NCBI GenBank assembly: GCA_016933695.1
Contig: JAFGAL010000002.1
Span: 124,001-188,000, forward strand
Source: Candidatus Zixiibacteriota bacterium
GTDB lineage: Bacteria; Zixibacteria; MSB-5A5; GN15; PGXB01
Direction: 5' to 3'
DNA: 64,000 nt
Position 1 is the first letter of the stretch. Each line of letters opens with the position of its first letter. This document shows positions 40,841-50,224 of this stretch, in pieces. The notes beneath the pieces were generated by a model. The model was not told where the DNA came from. It did not search any database and was given only the letters and a program-made list of their open reading frames with translations. The position numbers and the translations under genes were made by a program.

Positions 40841-42208
40841 ATGATCGATCAACGGCGAGTGCAAATCATACACGGGGATGAACATCCTTCCGGGGCGGTG
40901 GTCTACTGGATGAATCGCGACCAGCGTTTGTCCGATAACTGGGCTTTACTCCACGCGCAAAATCTGGCGATAGGTAATGCCGTTCCGCTAGCGCTTGTTT
41001 TTGTCCTGACTCCCTGGCATCGGGCGATCTCATCCCGTCAATGGACATTTATGCTGGACGGATTGAAACAACTGGCAAATGACGCCGACAAATTCCAACT
41101 CCCCTTTTATATGTTGACCGGCGATGCCGGCAAGGTCCTGCCGCGTTTTATGAAAGAAAATGGTATCGGCACCCTGATAACTGATTTCAGCCCCCTTCGA
41201 GAGCATCGTCGGGATATCCAACAGGTGTCGAAAACCGTCGTCGGTGTGTTTCATGAAGTCGACGCGCATAATATCGTCCCGGTCCGGTCGGTGTCGAATA
41301 AACAGGAATTCGCGGCATATACCATACGGCCGAAAATCCAGAGGCAACTGGATGAATTCCTGCAGGAATTTCCACGTTTGAAAAAACATCCGATTGCATG
41401 GGATAAAAGAGTTCCCGCAATTAACTGGGACAGCCTTCGAAACGAAAAGAAAACCACACGTGTGATTCGAGAAATAGTGTGGCTGGCGCCGGGAGAAACC
41501 GCCGCTCAAGAGGTTCTGGCTAATTTTCTGTCGGTACAATTAAGTCATTATAATGACCGGCGTAACGATCCCAATACCGATGCCCAGTCGCACCTGTCGC
41601 CCTATCTCCATTTCGGCCAGATCGCACCCCAGCGCGCGGCGCTCAAGGCTCAACGGTTCGGCGACAATATTGCATCACAGGAGGCATTCCTGGAGGAATT
41701 GATCATCAGGCGGGAATTGTCGGATAATTATTGTTATTACAATGACCACTACGATACTATCGACGGTTTTCCCGAATGGGCACGCAAAACCCTGAATGAA
41801 CATCGGACCGATCCGAGAGAATCGGTATATACGCAAAAGCAATTCGAAAACGCCGAGACGCACGACGCCCTCTGGAATGCGGCCCAGCGGGAGATGGTTT
41901 GTACCGGCAAAATGCACGGTTACATGAGAATGTACTGGGCCAAGAAAATTCTGGAATGGAGTGCCACGCCGGAGGATGCGCTGGCGGTCGCGATCGATCT
42001 CAATGATGCCTATGAACTCGACGGGCGCGATGCCAACGGCTATGCCGGAATCGCCTGGAGTATCGGCGGAGTGCATGATCGGGCCTGGGGCGAACGCGAC
42101 ATTTTCGGTAAAATCCGCTATATGAGTATGCCGGGATGTCGTCGGAAATTCGACGTGGCGGAATATGTCCGGAGGATGGATCGAATCGCGACGGAGGACA
42201 CCAGATGA
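40841..42208 (+). CDS. phrB: class II CPD photolyase
   Basis: 455 residues. Class II marks: VVYWMNRDQRLSDNWALLHA at the start, QSHLSPYLHFGQIAPQRAAL, FLEELIIRRELSDNYCYY, GKMHGYMRMYWAKKILEW, and NDAYELDGRDANGYAGIAWS before GGVHDRAWGERDIFGKIRYM. The enzyme repairs cyclobutane pyrimidine dimers with FADH and light. ATG 40841 has AAAGGA 5 bases ahead; the frame runs 17 codons further up without support. It overlaps the SRPBCC gene by 4 bases, so the three genes 40841-44118 form a probable light-damage operon. Confidence 0.96.
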   Translation: MIDQRRVQIIHGDEHPSGAVVYWMNRDQRLSDNWALLHAQNLAIGNAVPLALVFVLTPWHRAISSRQWTFMLDGLKQLANDADKFQLPFYMLTGDAGKVLPRFMKENGIGTLITDFSPLREHRRDIQQVSKTVVGVFHEVDAHNIVPVRSVSNKQEFAAYTIRPKIQRQLDEFLQEFPRLKKHPIAWDKRVPAINWDSLRNEKKTTRVIREIVWLAPGETAAQEVLANFLSVQLSHYNDRRNDPNTDAQSHLSPYLHFGQIAPQRAALKAQRFGDNIASQEAFLEELIIRRELSDNYCYYNDHYDTIDGFPEWARKTLNEHRTDPRESVYTQKQFENAETHDALWNAAQREMVCTGKMHGYMRMYWAKKILEWSATPEDALAVAIDLNDAYELDGRDANGYAGIAWSIGGVHDRAWGERDIFGKIRYMSMPGCRRKFDVAEYVRRMDRIATEDTR

Positions 42209-42669
42209 AAGTCCACTCCCTGTTGAGAGAACAGAACGTGCCGCGCCCACGCGTCGAGGTATTCGATTTTTTCAGCAAACCGGAGAATCTGGCCCGTATC
42301 ACGCCATCCTCGCTGGGATTTGTCATCCTCACGCCGACCCCGATCGCCATGCACGCCGGAACCGTGATTGACTATACCATCCGGGTGACGGGCCTGCGTC
42401 TTCACTGGACAACATTGATCAGCGCTTTCGAGCCGCCGCATCGGTTTGTCGATATCCAGCTTTGCGGTCCGTACGCTTTCTGGCATCACACGCATACGTT
42501 CGAAGAAACCAAGGTCGGGACATTGATCAAGGATGACGTGCAATATGCTCTTCCTTTGGGGCCGCTGGGTGACATCGCCCATACCTTGGTAGTACAAAGG
42601 CAGTTACAGCACATTTTCAACTACCGTTACGGCATCATCGATCAGATCTTCTCCGAAAAACGGGATTGA
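42205..42669 (+). CDS. SRPBCC (START-like) family protein
   Basis: 154 residues forming one helix-grip domain: LREQNVPRPRVEVFDFFSKP, ENLARITPSSLGFVILTPTP, VTGLRLHWTTLISAFEPPHR and FVDIQLCGPYAFWHHTHTFE, then a long C-terminal helix. Members bind hydrophobic ligands or act as cyclases; this branch (cell-division-inhibitor/paratose-epimerase-like annotation in databases) is often next to photolyases and SDR proteins. It overlaps the photolyase stop (ATGA); the SDR gene begins 12 bases later. Confidence 0.85.
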   Translation: MKVHSLLREQNVPRPRVEVFDFFSKPENLARITPSSLGFVILTPTPIAMHAGTVIDYTIRVTGLRLHWTTLISAFEPPHRFVDIQLCGPYAFWHHTHTFEETKVGTLIKDDVQYALPLGPLGDIAHTLVVQRQLQHIFNYRYGIIDQIFSEKRD

Positions 42670-42681
42670 CAGGGATTGCGT

Positions 42682-44118
42682 ATGGCAACCGTTCTTGTTC
42701 TCGGGGCAACCGGATACATCGGCAGTCGGCTGATACCGCGTTTGCTGGATGACAGGCATACGGTGCGGTGTCTGGTTCGGAATCCGGACAAGATCCGCCC
42801 GGAACTCCGGTCACAGGTGACCGTATACCGCGGTGATGTCCTGCATGTCGAGACAATGCACATGGCTTTTAAACATGTCGACGTCGTTATTCACCTGATA
42901 CATTCCATGGGTGCCGGTGAGACGCGGTTTATCGATCTGGATAAAACGGCAGCGTCCCATGTCGTCACTCTGGCGGCTCAACACAATGTAAAGCAGATTA
43001 TCTATCTGGGCGGTCTGGGACGTCGCGGCACCAGCAGTTCCAGCCACCTGCGCAGTCGTCATGAAACCGGGGATATCCTTCGTTCCAAGGGCGTTCCGGT
43101 GACGGAATTGCGGGCGGCGGTCGTGGTCGGAAGCGGAAGCGTCTCATTTGAGATGGTGCACCATCTGGTTAACCGCCTGCCGGTTATGATCTGTCCTCGA
43201 TGGGTAACCACGAGAACTCAGCCGATTTCCGTCGATGACGTCCTGGCATATCTCTGCCAGAGTATCTGCCGCAGTTCCGTTTATGGCGAAATCATCGATA
43301 TCGGCGGTCCGGATGTGCTGACCTATCGCGAAATGATGCTCACCGTGGCCAGGGTTCTGGGATTGCGAAGAATGCTGATACAAGTGCCGGTTTTGACGCC
43401 TCGCCTGTCATCGTACTGGGTCAATCTGGTTACTCCGATACCGTCTTCTCTGGCGCGGGCGCTGATTGAGGGATTGCGTGAGGAGACAATTTGTGAGGAT
43501 CGGAGGGCACTGGAACGGTATGACATTCGACCGATGACATTCGAACAGGCGGTCCGCACCGCTCTGGAACGTATCTGGGCCTACTCACCGCATCCGTCAT
43601 CCAGCGCCGCCCCCTATCCGGAGCAGGAATCGGGGCTTGATCCTTCGCATTTGCTGAATTATATCTGCAAAGTAGATGTCCAGGTCGATGCGACCGAACT
43701 GTTTGCCGTGGTTGCCTCCATCGGCGGCGAAAACGGCTGGTATTATGCCAACTGGCTCTGGCGTGTACGGGGAGGCATCGACAGAGTTTTGGGAGGGGTG
43801 GGCCTGCGTCGGGGAAGACCGCGACCAGATGAAATGAAAATCGGAGATCCGCTGGATTTCTGGCGCGTGGAACGTTATGTCCCGAATCGGCAATTGTTGC
43901 TGCGAGCGGAGATGAAAGTATGGGGTCAGGCCTGGCTGGAATTCGCAGTTGATCAGCAACAACCGGGGAAATCACGACTGACGCAAACAGCGCGCTACTA
44001 CCCTCGGGGTTTGATCGGGCTTGCTTACTGGTACGCGGTATATCCGCTTCATACCATAGTCTTTAACGGAATGATCAGGGCAATTCGTCGTATTGCCGAA
44101 TCCAGAAAACCGGATTGA
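42682..44118 (+). CDS. NAD(P)-binding SDR/NmrA-like protein with DUF2867 domain
   Basis: 478 residues in two parts. Residues 1-300 are an atypical short-chain dehydrogenase: TVLVLGATGYIGSRLIPRLL, VVIHLIHSMGAGETRFIDLD, IIYLGGLGRRG. Residues 325-475 are DUF2867 (YICKVDVQVDATELFAVVAS, GENGWYYANWLWRVRGGIDR, GQAWLEFAVDQ). The fused form is conserved in many bacteria beside photolyase and SRPBCC genes, and its substrate is unknown. ATG 42682 has AGGG 7 bases before it. Last gene of the photolyase operon. Confidence 0.9.
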   Translation: MATVLVLGATGYIGSRLIPRLLDDRHTVRCLVRNPDKIRPELRSQVTVYRGDVLHVETMHMAFKHVDVVIHLIHSMGAGETRFIDLDKTAASHVVTLAAQHNVKQIIYLGGLGRRGTSSSSHLRSRHETGDILRSKGVPVTELRAAVVVGSGSVSFEMVHHLVNRLPVMICPRWVTTRTQPISVDDVLAYLCQSICRSSVYGEIIDIGGPDVLTYREMMLTVARVLGLRRMLIQVPVLTPRLSSYWVNLVTPIPSSLARALIEGLREETICEDRRALERYDIRPMTFEQAVRTALERIWAYSPHPSSSAAPYPEQESGLDPSHLLNYICKVDVQVDATELFAVVASIGGENGWYYANWLWRVRGGIDRVLGGVGLRRGRPRPDEMKIGDPLDFWRVERYVPNRQLLLRAEMKVWGQAWLEFAVDQQQPGKSRLTQTARYYPRGLIGLAYWYAVYPLHTIVFNGMIRAIRRIAESRKPD

Positions 44119-44168
44119 CTCCCGGCTGAGTGACGCTCGATATTTGTGGAAACAATATGCGTAAAATC

Positions 44169-44197
44169 TTGCGTCCTTCCTTTTTCTCGCCTATTAT
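44169..44197 (+). promoter_or_regulatory. promoter of the YihY gene, probably leaderless
   Basis: TTGCGT (44169-44174), 17 bases, TATTAT (44192-44197). The ATG at 44207 is only 9 bases beyond the -10, where transcription should begin, and no ribosome site is present. hemA has nearly the same TATTAT-N8-ATG arrangement. Confidence 0.5.
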
Positions 44198-44206
44198 ACT
44201 TTACAA

Positions 44207-45151
44207 ATGAAAAATCTGTCGGACATCGTAACCGGAATACGCAAAAGTGTCGTGCCGCATCTCCGGCCAAGCAATATGCGCGATTTTGTGGCGCACTATC
44301 TCGGCGGTTTGTATCGCAATGTCGATCGTCACCATACGTTCCTCATGGCCGGGGGGCTGGCGTTTTCCCTGTTCACCTGTATCATTCCGCTGATACTCAT
44401 CATATTTTCGGTTCTCGGGGTGGTGCTGGAAAAGCCGTTTATCACGCAAAAGATTGATGAGTTCATCGACCGCGTTATTCCCTACGAGCAGTACGCCGAT
44501 TATGTCAAGGAGATGGTTTTCAGCCGGGTCACCGAATTTCGTCTGTATAAAAGCATCGCGGGGGTTATCGGTCTGGTGGGATTGCTGTTTGCTTCGAGCG
44601 GGTTGTTCAGCAGTATGCGCACGATATTAAACACCATATATCGGGCCGGCTCCAACGGCACAGTGCTGACCGGCAAAGCGCGTGATTTTGGGTTGATCCT
44701 TCTGGTGCTGATGTATGTGGTGTTATCGACCACGATATTGCCGACAGTCGATATAATCCTGCAATTCGCCGGGCAGTTTGAATTCCTGAGTGTTTTGGAT
44801 TTCCGATTGCTGGAAGATATTGCCGTGAAGGCGGTTTCGTTTCTGGTGATTTTCGGGGCGTATTTAATTATGTATTTCGCCGTGCCGCAAACCAAACTTC
44901 CCAAACGGGTGGTTTTGATCAGCGCCCTGTCCGCGGCGGTATTATGGGAGATTGCCAAGCAGTTGTTCAGTTTGTATCTGGCGAATGTCGTTTCGATACG
45001 AAAAATATACGGTACCTATGCCCTGCTGGTCGTCACCGCTTTTTGGATATATTATTCATCCATCGTGTTTATTATCGGGGCCGAGATCGGCCAGCTGTCA
45101 CGCGAGCGCAAGCGAATCAAACGTCTCAAAGCCCTGCAGAGAATGACCTGA
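44207..45151 (+). CDS. YihY/BrkB family inner-membrane protein
   Basis: 314 residues with six membrane segments. The family pattern is present: an N-terminal soluble stretch, TFLMAGGLAFSLFTCIIPLI, a LYKSIAGVIGLVGLLFASSG region, LPKRVVLISALSAAVLWEIA, and YGTYALLVVTAFWIYYSSIV before a basic tail. Older annotations as ribonuclease BN are wrong for this family; the role is unsettled (envelope-related). No ribosome site precedes the ATG. Confidence 0.9.
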   Translation: MKNLSDIVTGIRKSVVPHLRPSNMRDFVAHYLGGLYRNVDRHHTFLMAGGLAFSLFTCIIPLILIIFSVLGVVLEKPFITQKIDEFIDRVIPYEQYADYVKEMVFSRVTEFRLYKSIAGVIGLVGLLFASSGLFSSMRTILNTIYRAGSNGTVLTGKARDFGLILLVLMYVVLSTTILPTVDIILQFAGQFEFLSVLDFRLLEDIAVKAVSFLVIFGAYLIMYFAVPQTKLPKRVVLISALSAAVLWEIAKQLFSLYLANVVSIRKIYGTYALLVVTAFWIYYSSIVFIIGAEIGQLSRERKRIKRLKALQRMT

Positions 45152-45179
45152 CGCAATTGCGCACATGTCGTCGCGCAGT

Positions 45180-45671
45180 CTATTTCTCCTCGTCGTCGAG
45201 CTTTCTCATCTCCCTGAGAATACTCAAGGCACTCGATCCGGTTGCCAGCCGGGCGATTTTATCCATCCGCGCCTGGTCGGATTGGAATTTTTTGTTTAAT
45301 CGTGCTTCGTAGGCCTGCCTGAGGGTATCAAGCAGTTTTTCAAGCTCGTACGGTTTCGGCAGATAGCTGAATGCCCCCAGCTTGGTGCATTCCACCGCCG
45401 AATCCATCGACCCATGACCGGTCAGGATAATGACCTCAAGGTACTTATGCTCTTTTTTCAACACCGCAAGCACTTCAGTGCCGTCCATGCCCGGCATTTT
45501 CAGATCAAGCAAGGCGAGATCGAACTTGCCGGATTGAGCTGCGGCCACCGCCTCCTGTCCGTTCGATGCCTTGGTGACATCGAAGCCGCGCATTTCCAGC
45601 CGTTGTGCAATCGAGTTGAGAAACTTCACTTCGTCATCGACGATGAGAAGTTTGATCTGTTTTTCATCCAT
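45180..45671 (-). CDS. stand-alone receiver domain protein
   Basis: 163 residues: one receiver (LLIVDDE, phospho-Asp in ALLDLKMPG, Thr in ILTGH, Lys in YLPKPYE) followed by a 45-residue charged helical tail with no DNA-binding domain. AGGA 8 bases ahead supports ATG 45671; a longer frame is not needed. It is the last gene of the unit that includes the REC-transporter, CBS protein and kinase, 17 bases after the transporter stop. It could be a phosphate sink, a phosphorelay carrier or a protein-binding output. Confidence 0.9.
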   Translation of the reverse strand: MDEKQIKLLIVDDEVKFLNSIAQRLEMRGFDVTKASNGQEAVAAAQSGKFDLALLDLKMPGMDGTEVLAVLKKEHKYLEVIILTGHGSMDSAVECTKLGAFSYLPKPYELEKLLDTLRQAYEARLNKKFQSDQARMDKIARLATGSSALSILREMRKLDDEEK

Positions 45672-45688
45672 AGTGTCTATCCTGTATT

Positions 45689-47722
45689 TTAAAAACCGAT
45701 AAATCTCCAGTATCCCATAAACGTCCACGCCCAGAGTACGATAAATGAGAGAATCAGTACGACGGTTCCGTGCTTGAGAAAATCTCCCAGCGTCACCAGT
45801 TGTTCACCGGTGGCCGGATCCTTGGCCAGCGCATAGGCAATGGCATTATTGGGTGTTCCGATAATCAACATATGGGCAAACGATGAGGCGAAGGCGGTCG
45901 CAAATCCGACCATCCAGGGATGGGTTCCGGAGATAGTCGCCATCGGGATGGTAATCGGGCCGATCGCCGACACGGTCGCGCCGTCACTCATGAAATTGGT
46001 GGTTAATCCGGTAAACAGGCTGACCGCTATCGCCAACCCCTCGCCGCTTTTCAAGAATCCCGGCAGGATGCTGATAAAGCTGTCGGCCAGATACAGAGCC
46101 GCTCCCGATACGGCCAGCCCCTTGCCGAGGGCACAGGCGCTGGCATACAGTGCCACCACGTCCCAGGGTATCCCGGCGATATCCCGCCAGCGAAGAATAC
46201 GGAAGATATTCAGAATCACAATACACAGGATAACCGGTCCACCCATGCCGTAGATGTCGGATGTGGTCACCCAGAGCAGGATCAACAAAATCAGCGTTGC
46301 CGCGGTGATATATTCGTTTTTATTCATCGGGCCGATCCTTTCGGCGGCCTGACGAACCATCAGGGACACATTCAGCTTTTTGACTTTCAGTTTGGAACGA
46401 AACATTAAAAAGAAGTACCCCCCGATGACCAGCGCCATTACCGGAACAAACGGCAAACCGTATTTCACCCATTGTCCGAAGGTCGGGGCCATCCCGTAGT
46501 CGGTGAGGATACCCAGCATAACCGCATTACGTCCGCCGGCCGCGGGCGAACCCGGGCCGCCGCAGTTGGCGGCGAAACATAGCGACAGGACAAACATCAC
46601 CGCCAGCGCCTTGTCCTGTTTGACACCTGCCGCCCGTATTGACGTGACATACACCATAATAAACAACGGCATGATAAATGCGATCAAAGCATGCTCAGAC
46701 ACGAAAGAACAGGCAATCCCCAGCATCGGCAGGAACAAGAACAGAAATAACGGCAGATTCTTGGTCGGCCCCAGCAGAAGGAGCCCGATCCGGCGATCCA
46801 GCCCGGTTTTACTGATAGCCGCTGAAATCGCCAGAACACCGAAGATGAATATCACCGCATCCTTGGCGTAAGCCTGGGCAATATCATCCGGTCGCAGAAC
46901 GCCAAAGAAATACATGACCACACCGACCATCAGCGCGGTAATCCCGACCGGCACCGCTCCCGAAGCCCAGAACAGGGCGGCCACCACCAGAATCCCCAGT
47001 ACGATACGGGCCTTGCGGGTGGCCTGATCCGGTGTCATCGGTTGCATGGTTTTCTTACCGTCCGCATCGGTTACCGAATTGCTGATTTTATAACTGCGGC
47101 TGTAATAACTTGCGACATTTTCTCCTTCCCGCATCTGTTTGTAATAGGCATATCCCATATGCGGATCGGTTACGGCCCCGGTTTTCGGCGCCGAAAGCAG
47201 GGTCACCATACGTTGCGGCGCGGGGAGGAAATTGATCAGCGCGAACAGGAGAACGCCGAGCATGATGATCCCCGGACGCGAATTATGCGAACCTTTCAGC
47301 CATTTCCGGACCGACCCCCGTTCGACATGAACAACCTCATGCCGGGTCATGGCATGGATTTTATCCTCGCGAGCCTGATCGACGACCTCGATAAGTTTTT
47401 CGAGATCGCACGGTTTTTCAAGATAGGCATAGGCGTCGAGTCGCCCGGTTTCCATGGCAGAATCCATCGTGGCATTGCCGGTCAGCATGATAACCTGCAA
47501 CTCCGGCCGGAAGCCTTTGATCTCTTTGAGCGTCTGCTCTCCGCTCATGCCGGGCATTTTACGGTCCAGGATAATGACGTCGATTTCGGAATCCTTGCGG
47601 ATCAGTTTGACCGCCTCCTGCCCGCCATCCAGACCGACCGTCTCATACCCGCGCATATTCAGGCGTTTGGTCAGTGATATCCTGAATTGATTTTCATCAT
47701 CAACGATAAGTATTTTTGACAT
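45689..47722 (-). CDS. response-regulator receiver fused to SLC13/DASS transporter
   Basis: 677 residues. Residues 1-120 are a full receiver: D8-D9, phospho-Asp D53 (IILDRKMPG), Thr81 (MLTGN), Lys103 (YLEKP). A basic linker (about 120-148) leads into a membrane domain: a first helix at 150-168, a periplasm-sized loop (170-238) and then about 11 helices with both family hairpin motifs, NCGGPGSPAAGGRNAVMLGI and TTNFMSDGATVSAIGPITIP, and FAHMLIIGTPNNAIAYALAK near the end. DASS proteins import di- and tricarboxylates or sulfate with sodium. A receiver attached directly to such a carrier is unusual and implies gating by phosphorylation. There is no stop or ribosome site between the parts, so the fusion is real in this sequence. 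Confidence 0.93.
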   Translation of the reverse strand: MSKILIVDDENQFRISLTKRLNMRGYETVGLDGGQEAVKLIRKDSEIDVIILDRKMPGMSGEQTLKEIKGFRPELQVIMLTGNATMDSAMETGRLDAYAYLEKPCDLEKLIEVVDQAREDKIHAMTRHEVVHVERGSVRKWLKGSHNSRPGIIMLGVLLFALINFLPAPQRMVTLLSAPKTGAVTDPHMGYAYYKQMREGENVASYYSRSYKISNSVTDADGKKTMQPMTPDQATRKARIVLGILVVAALFWASGAVPVGITALMVGVVMYFFGVLRPDDIAQAYAKDAVIFIFGVLAISAAISKTGLDRRIGLLLLGPTKNLPLFLFLFLPMLGIACSFVSEHALIAFIMPLFIMVYVTSIRAAGVKQDKALAVMFVLSLCFAANCGGPGSPAAGGRNAVMLGILTDYGMAPTFGQWVKYGLPFVPVMALVIGGYFFLMFRSKLKVKKLNVSLMVRQAAERIGPMNKNEYITAATLILLILLWVTTSDIYGMGGPVILCIVILNIFRILRWRDIAGIPWDVVALYASACALGKGLAVSGAALYLADSFISILPGFLKSGEGLAIAVSLFTGLTTNFMSDGATVSAIGPITIPMATISGTHPWMVGFATAFASSFAHMLIIGTPNNAIAYALAKDPATGEQLVTLGDFLKHGTVVLILSFIVLWAWTFMGYWRFIGF

Positions 47723-47745
47723 GATCTATCTCCGAAGCACACCTA

Positions 47746-48294
47746 TTATTCGCTGAGGGTCTTCATGTATTCGGCAACAACCTGACAGAGATCGGACAGC
47801 CGCAACAATCCCACCACGTCATCTCCGCGGGTCACCAGAATCGACAGGGTTTGCCAGGCCACAATCTTGGTAATGGCCTCTCCCAGAAAGGCGTTTTCGT
47901 CGATACACTCCGTCGCCGGGTGCATGACATCTTTCACCTTCAACCCGATTGCCCGTCGGCACAGATTCTCCAGATCATCCTGGAAGAACCGATAGTGATC
48001 CATCATGGAATTGATGAACTCGGCACTGACCCCGGCGCGGGTGAGTTTGCTGAGATCGCCCAGCACGTTGCGTTTCGGTTCCAGCGCTTTCAAAAAGGCG
48101 AGTTGTCCGAGTTTGCCGACCACTTTTTTATTTTCATCGAGAACCAGCACCGCCCGAAACGGCTGACGCGAGCGGTCGCGCCGGCGCATGGCTTCCTCGA
48201 ATACGCCGAGCGCTTCAAGCAGAGTGGCGTTCTGGTCGACCACGCCATACTCGCTTAACGGCACCATGACGTCTTTGACTCGTTTGTTTTGCAT
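47746..48294 (-). CDS. two-CBS-domain protein
   Basis: 182 residues with two CBS motifs: RVKDVMVPLSEYGVVDQNAT at the start with VVGKLGQLAFL closing the first, and LKVKDVMHPATECIDENAFL with VVGLLRLSDLCQV closing the second. The insertion of a 45-residue helix between them (EFINSMMDHYRFFQDDLENL) is unusual. CBS pairs bind adenosine nucleotides and gate transporters or enzymes. Here it is encoded between the kinase and the REC-SLC13 gene, so a role in energy-sensing control of that carrier is a fair inference. Gap to the transporter gene is 23 bases. Confidence 0.9.
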   Translation of the reverse strand: MQNKRVKDVMVPLSEYGVVDQNATLLEALGVFEEAMRRRDRSRQPFRAVLVLDENKKVVGKLGQLAFLKALEPKRNVLGDLSKLTRAGVSAEFINSMMDHYRFFQDDLENLCRRAIGLKVKDVMHPATECIDENAFLGEAITKIVAWQTLSILVTRGDDVVGLLRLSDLCQVVAEYMKTLSE

Positions 48295-48326
48295 GTCGTC
48301 ACCTCTCGCTTGCTATCGGCCCCCTG

Positions 48327-50045
48327 TCATGATTTGCTTTTCGCCGGCAGGACAATGGTAAACGTGCTTCCCCCCCCAACCTCACTGGCCACTTCGATTT
48401 TTCCGCCGAAACTTTTGATAATGCCATAACTGACCGATAATCCCAGCCCGGTTCCCTTCCCCACTTCCTTGGTGGTATAAAACGGCATGAAAATTTTATC
48501 CAGTTGACCGGATGTCATCCCGCCGCCGGTATCCGCGATCCCGATCCGCACCTGTTTTCCGGTGTTTTCGGTAGTGATGGTGATCGTTCCCGCGGCATTG
48601 CCGATGGCATCGACGGCGTTGTTGATGATATTCAGTACCACCTGCAGAAGCTGATTTTTATCCGTCACCAGTTTCGGGATATGCTCTCCGTACTCACGCA
48701 CCACGGTGATATTCGATACGGCAATCTCCGGTCCCAGAATACCATCCACCACCTCATTGAGAATGACGTGTATGTCATGCGGCTTTAAATCCAGTTCGGT
48801 CTGCCGGACAAAACCCAACAATTTACGGGTGATATCACGACACCGAAACACCGACTCCTCGATATTATCCAGGTGCACAACCAGATCCTGCGGCGGCTGG
48901 GGATCACCGAATTCGGGATTCATTAAATCCTTCATCAATCCCGCCTCCTCCGAGATGACCGCGAGGGGATTGTTGATTTCATGGGCGATTCCGGCGGCCA
49001 GTTCGCCGACCGATGCCAGCTTGGCGGCATGTTCCAACTGCATCCGGGTGCGGTCGGATTCGATCTGGAATTCCACCAGGCGGCGGGATCGATACACAAT
49101 CATGAAAACGCCGAACAACAGAAGAAAAGCCGAAATCAAAATCAGGCGAAGTTGTATTCCGGACAGTGACGTGCCGCCGGCCATCGACGATTGTTGTACG
49201 ATCAGTGCCCAGTCCGCCGATTTCAGCCAGGAATAACAGTAGTTGATGGTTTGCCCGTCGATTTTTACCTGTTCCACTCCGAGTCGGGGCTCGATCGGCG
49301 GCACCATCGCCGATGACTCCAACGGCGTTCCCATGTGCGGCGTGACCAGCTGGTAATAGCCGTCACGGTTGACAATCGCGGTAAGCACCTCTCCCGCCCC
49401 CTCCAACGAAACGATATACTCGTATATCTTGTTCGGACTGAGTGTGGCGCGCAGGACAACGAATTGATCGTTGACAATTCTCCAAACCGCGATCGTGAAA
49501 TGCGGCAGTTCGCGAAAACCGAGATAGATATCAGTAATGACGTATTCCTGATTTTGTTCTTTCAGGGTTTGGTACCATGGCTCCGATGCGTAGTTGCGGT
49601 TTTCAAGCGACGGATACGGTCCGGCATACCCCGTTTGAATACCGGTGGAATCGAAAAAACCGACATCCACGAAGGCATCGCTGTTGGAAATCAGTTTTTG
49701 GAGATATCGCTCCATGCTTTCCGGGGACGGCGGGACCTGGAACTTCGGATCATCGATCAGATTCGAGATATTGACCAATCGCTCCGAAAGGAACAAATCA
49801 AGCGTATTGGCCTGGTTTTCGGCGACTGCTTTCAGATGCAAACGGCGGCTTTCGGTAACCAGTGCGGTATAGATGAAATAAAAATAGACAATCAGAATCA
49901 AAAGCGGGGCAAGATATGTCAGACCAAGGCGGATAATATGACGCCGCTTGAGATCGCGATAGTGCTCCTCGGGAAACGGCAGTGCGCCCTCAAAAGTCGG
50001 GCGTTTTTTTCTTTCATCCAACGCCACCGACACCCCTGATACCAT
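48327..50045 (-). CDS. Cache-domain membrane histidine kinase
   Basis: 572 residues. TM1 about 40-62, an extracytoplasmic double-Cache region 65-295 (FVDVGFFDSTGIQTGYAGPY, NYASEPWYQTLKEQNQEYVI with a ligand-pocket-like pattern), TM2 about 299-318, then HisKA with LAAGIAHEINNPLAVISEEA (His355), and HATPase with NIINNAVDAIG, DTGGGM and GKGTGLGLSVSYGI. It resembles DctB-type kinases that sense carboxylates. GAGGA lies 7 bases before the ATG. It is first in the four-gene unit with the CBS protein, REC-SLC13 and lone receiver; no DNA-binding partner is encoded here. Confidence 0.93.
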   Translation of the reverse strand: MVSGVSVALDERKKRPTFEGALPFPEEHYRDLKRRHIIRLGLTYLAPLLILIVYFYFIYTALVTESRRLHLKAVAENQANTLDLFLSERLVNISNLIDDPKFQVPPSPESMERYLQKLISNSDAFVDVGFFDSTGIQTGYAGPYPSLENRNYASEPWYQTLKEQNQEYVITDIYLGFRELPHFTIAVWRIVNDQFVVLRATLSPNKIYEYIVSLEGAGEVLTAIVNRDGYYQLVTPHMGTPLESSAMVPPIEPRLGVEQVKIDGQTINYCYSWLKSADWALIVQQSSMAGGTSLSGIQLRLILISAFLLLFGVFMIVYRSRRLVEFQIESDRTRMQLEHAAKLASVGELAAGIAHEINNPLAVISEEAGLMKDLMNPEFGDPQPPQDLVVHLDNIEESVFRCRDITRKLLGFVRQTELDLKPHDIHVILNEVVDGILGPEIAVSNITVVREYGEHIPKLVTDKNQLLQVVLNIINNAVDAIGNAAGTITITTENTGKQVRIGIADTGGGMTSGQLDKIFMPFYTTKEVGKGTGLGLSVSYGIIKSFGGKIEVASEVGGGSTFTIVLPAKSKS

Positions 50046-50224
50046 AGCAAGTCCTCACATCCATCGCGTCGATTTAAGTCACAAGCGACGCAGGCATGGT
50101 CTGATATGATGATACCGGTACCTGCCCGGAAAGTCAATAATAATCGGATGGTAAAAGACAGCCCTGCAATCGGATGTCAAACAACAATTCCATTGACAGC
50201 GAACCCGGATCGAATTGCTTTCGT

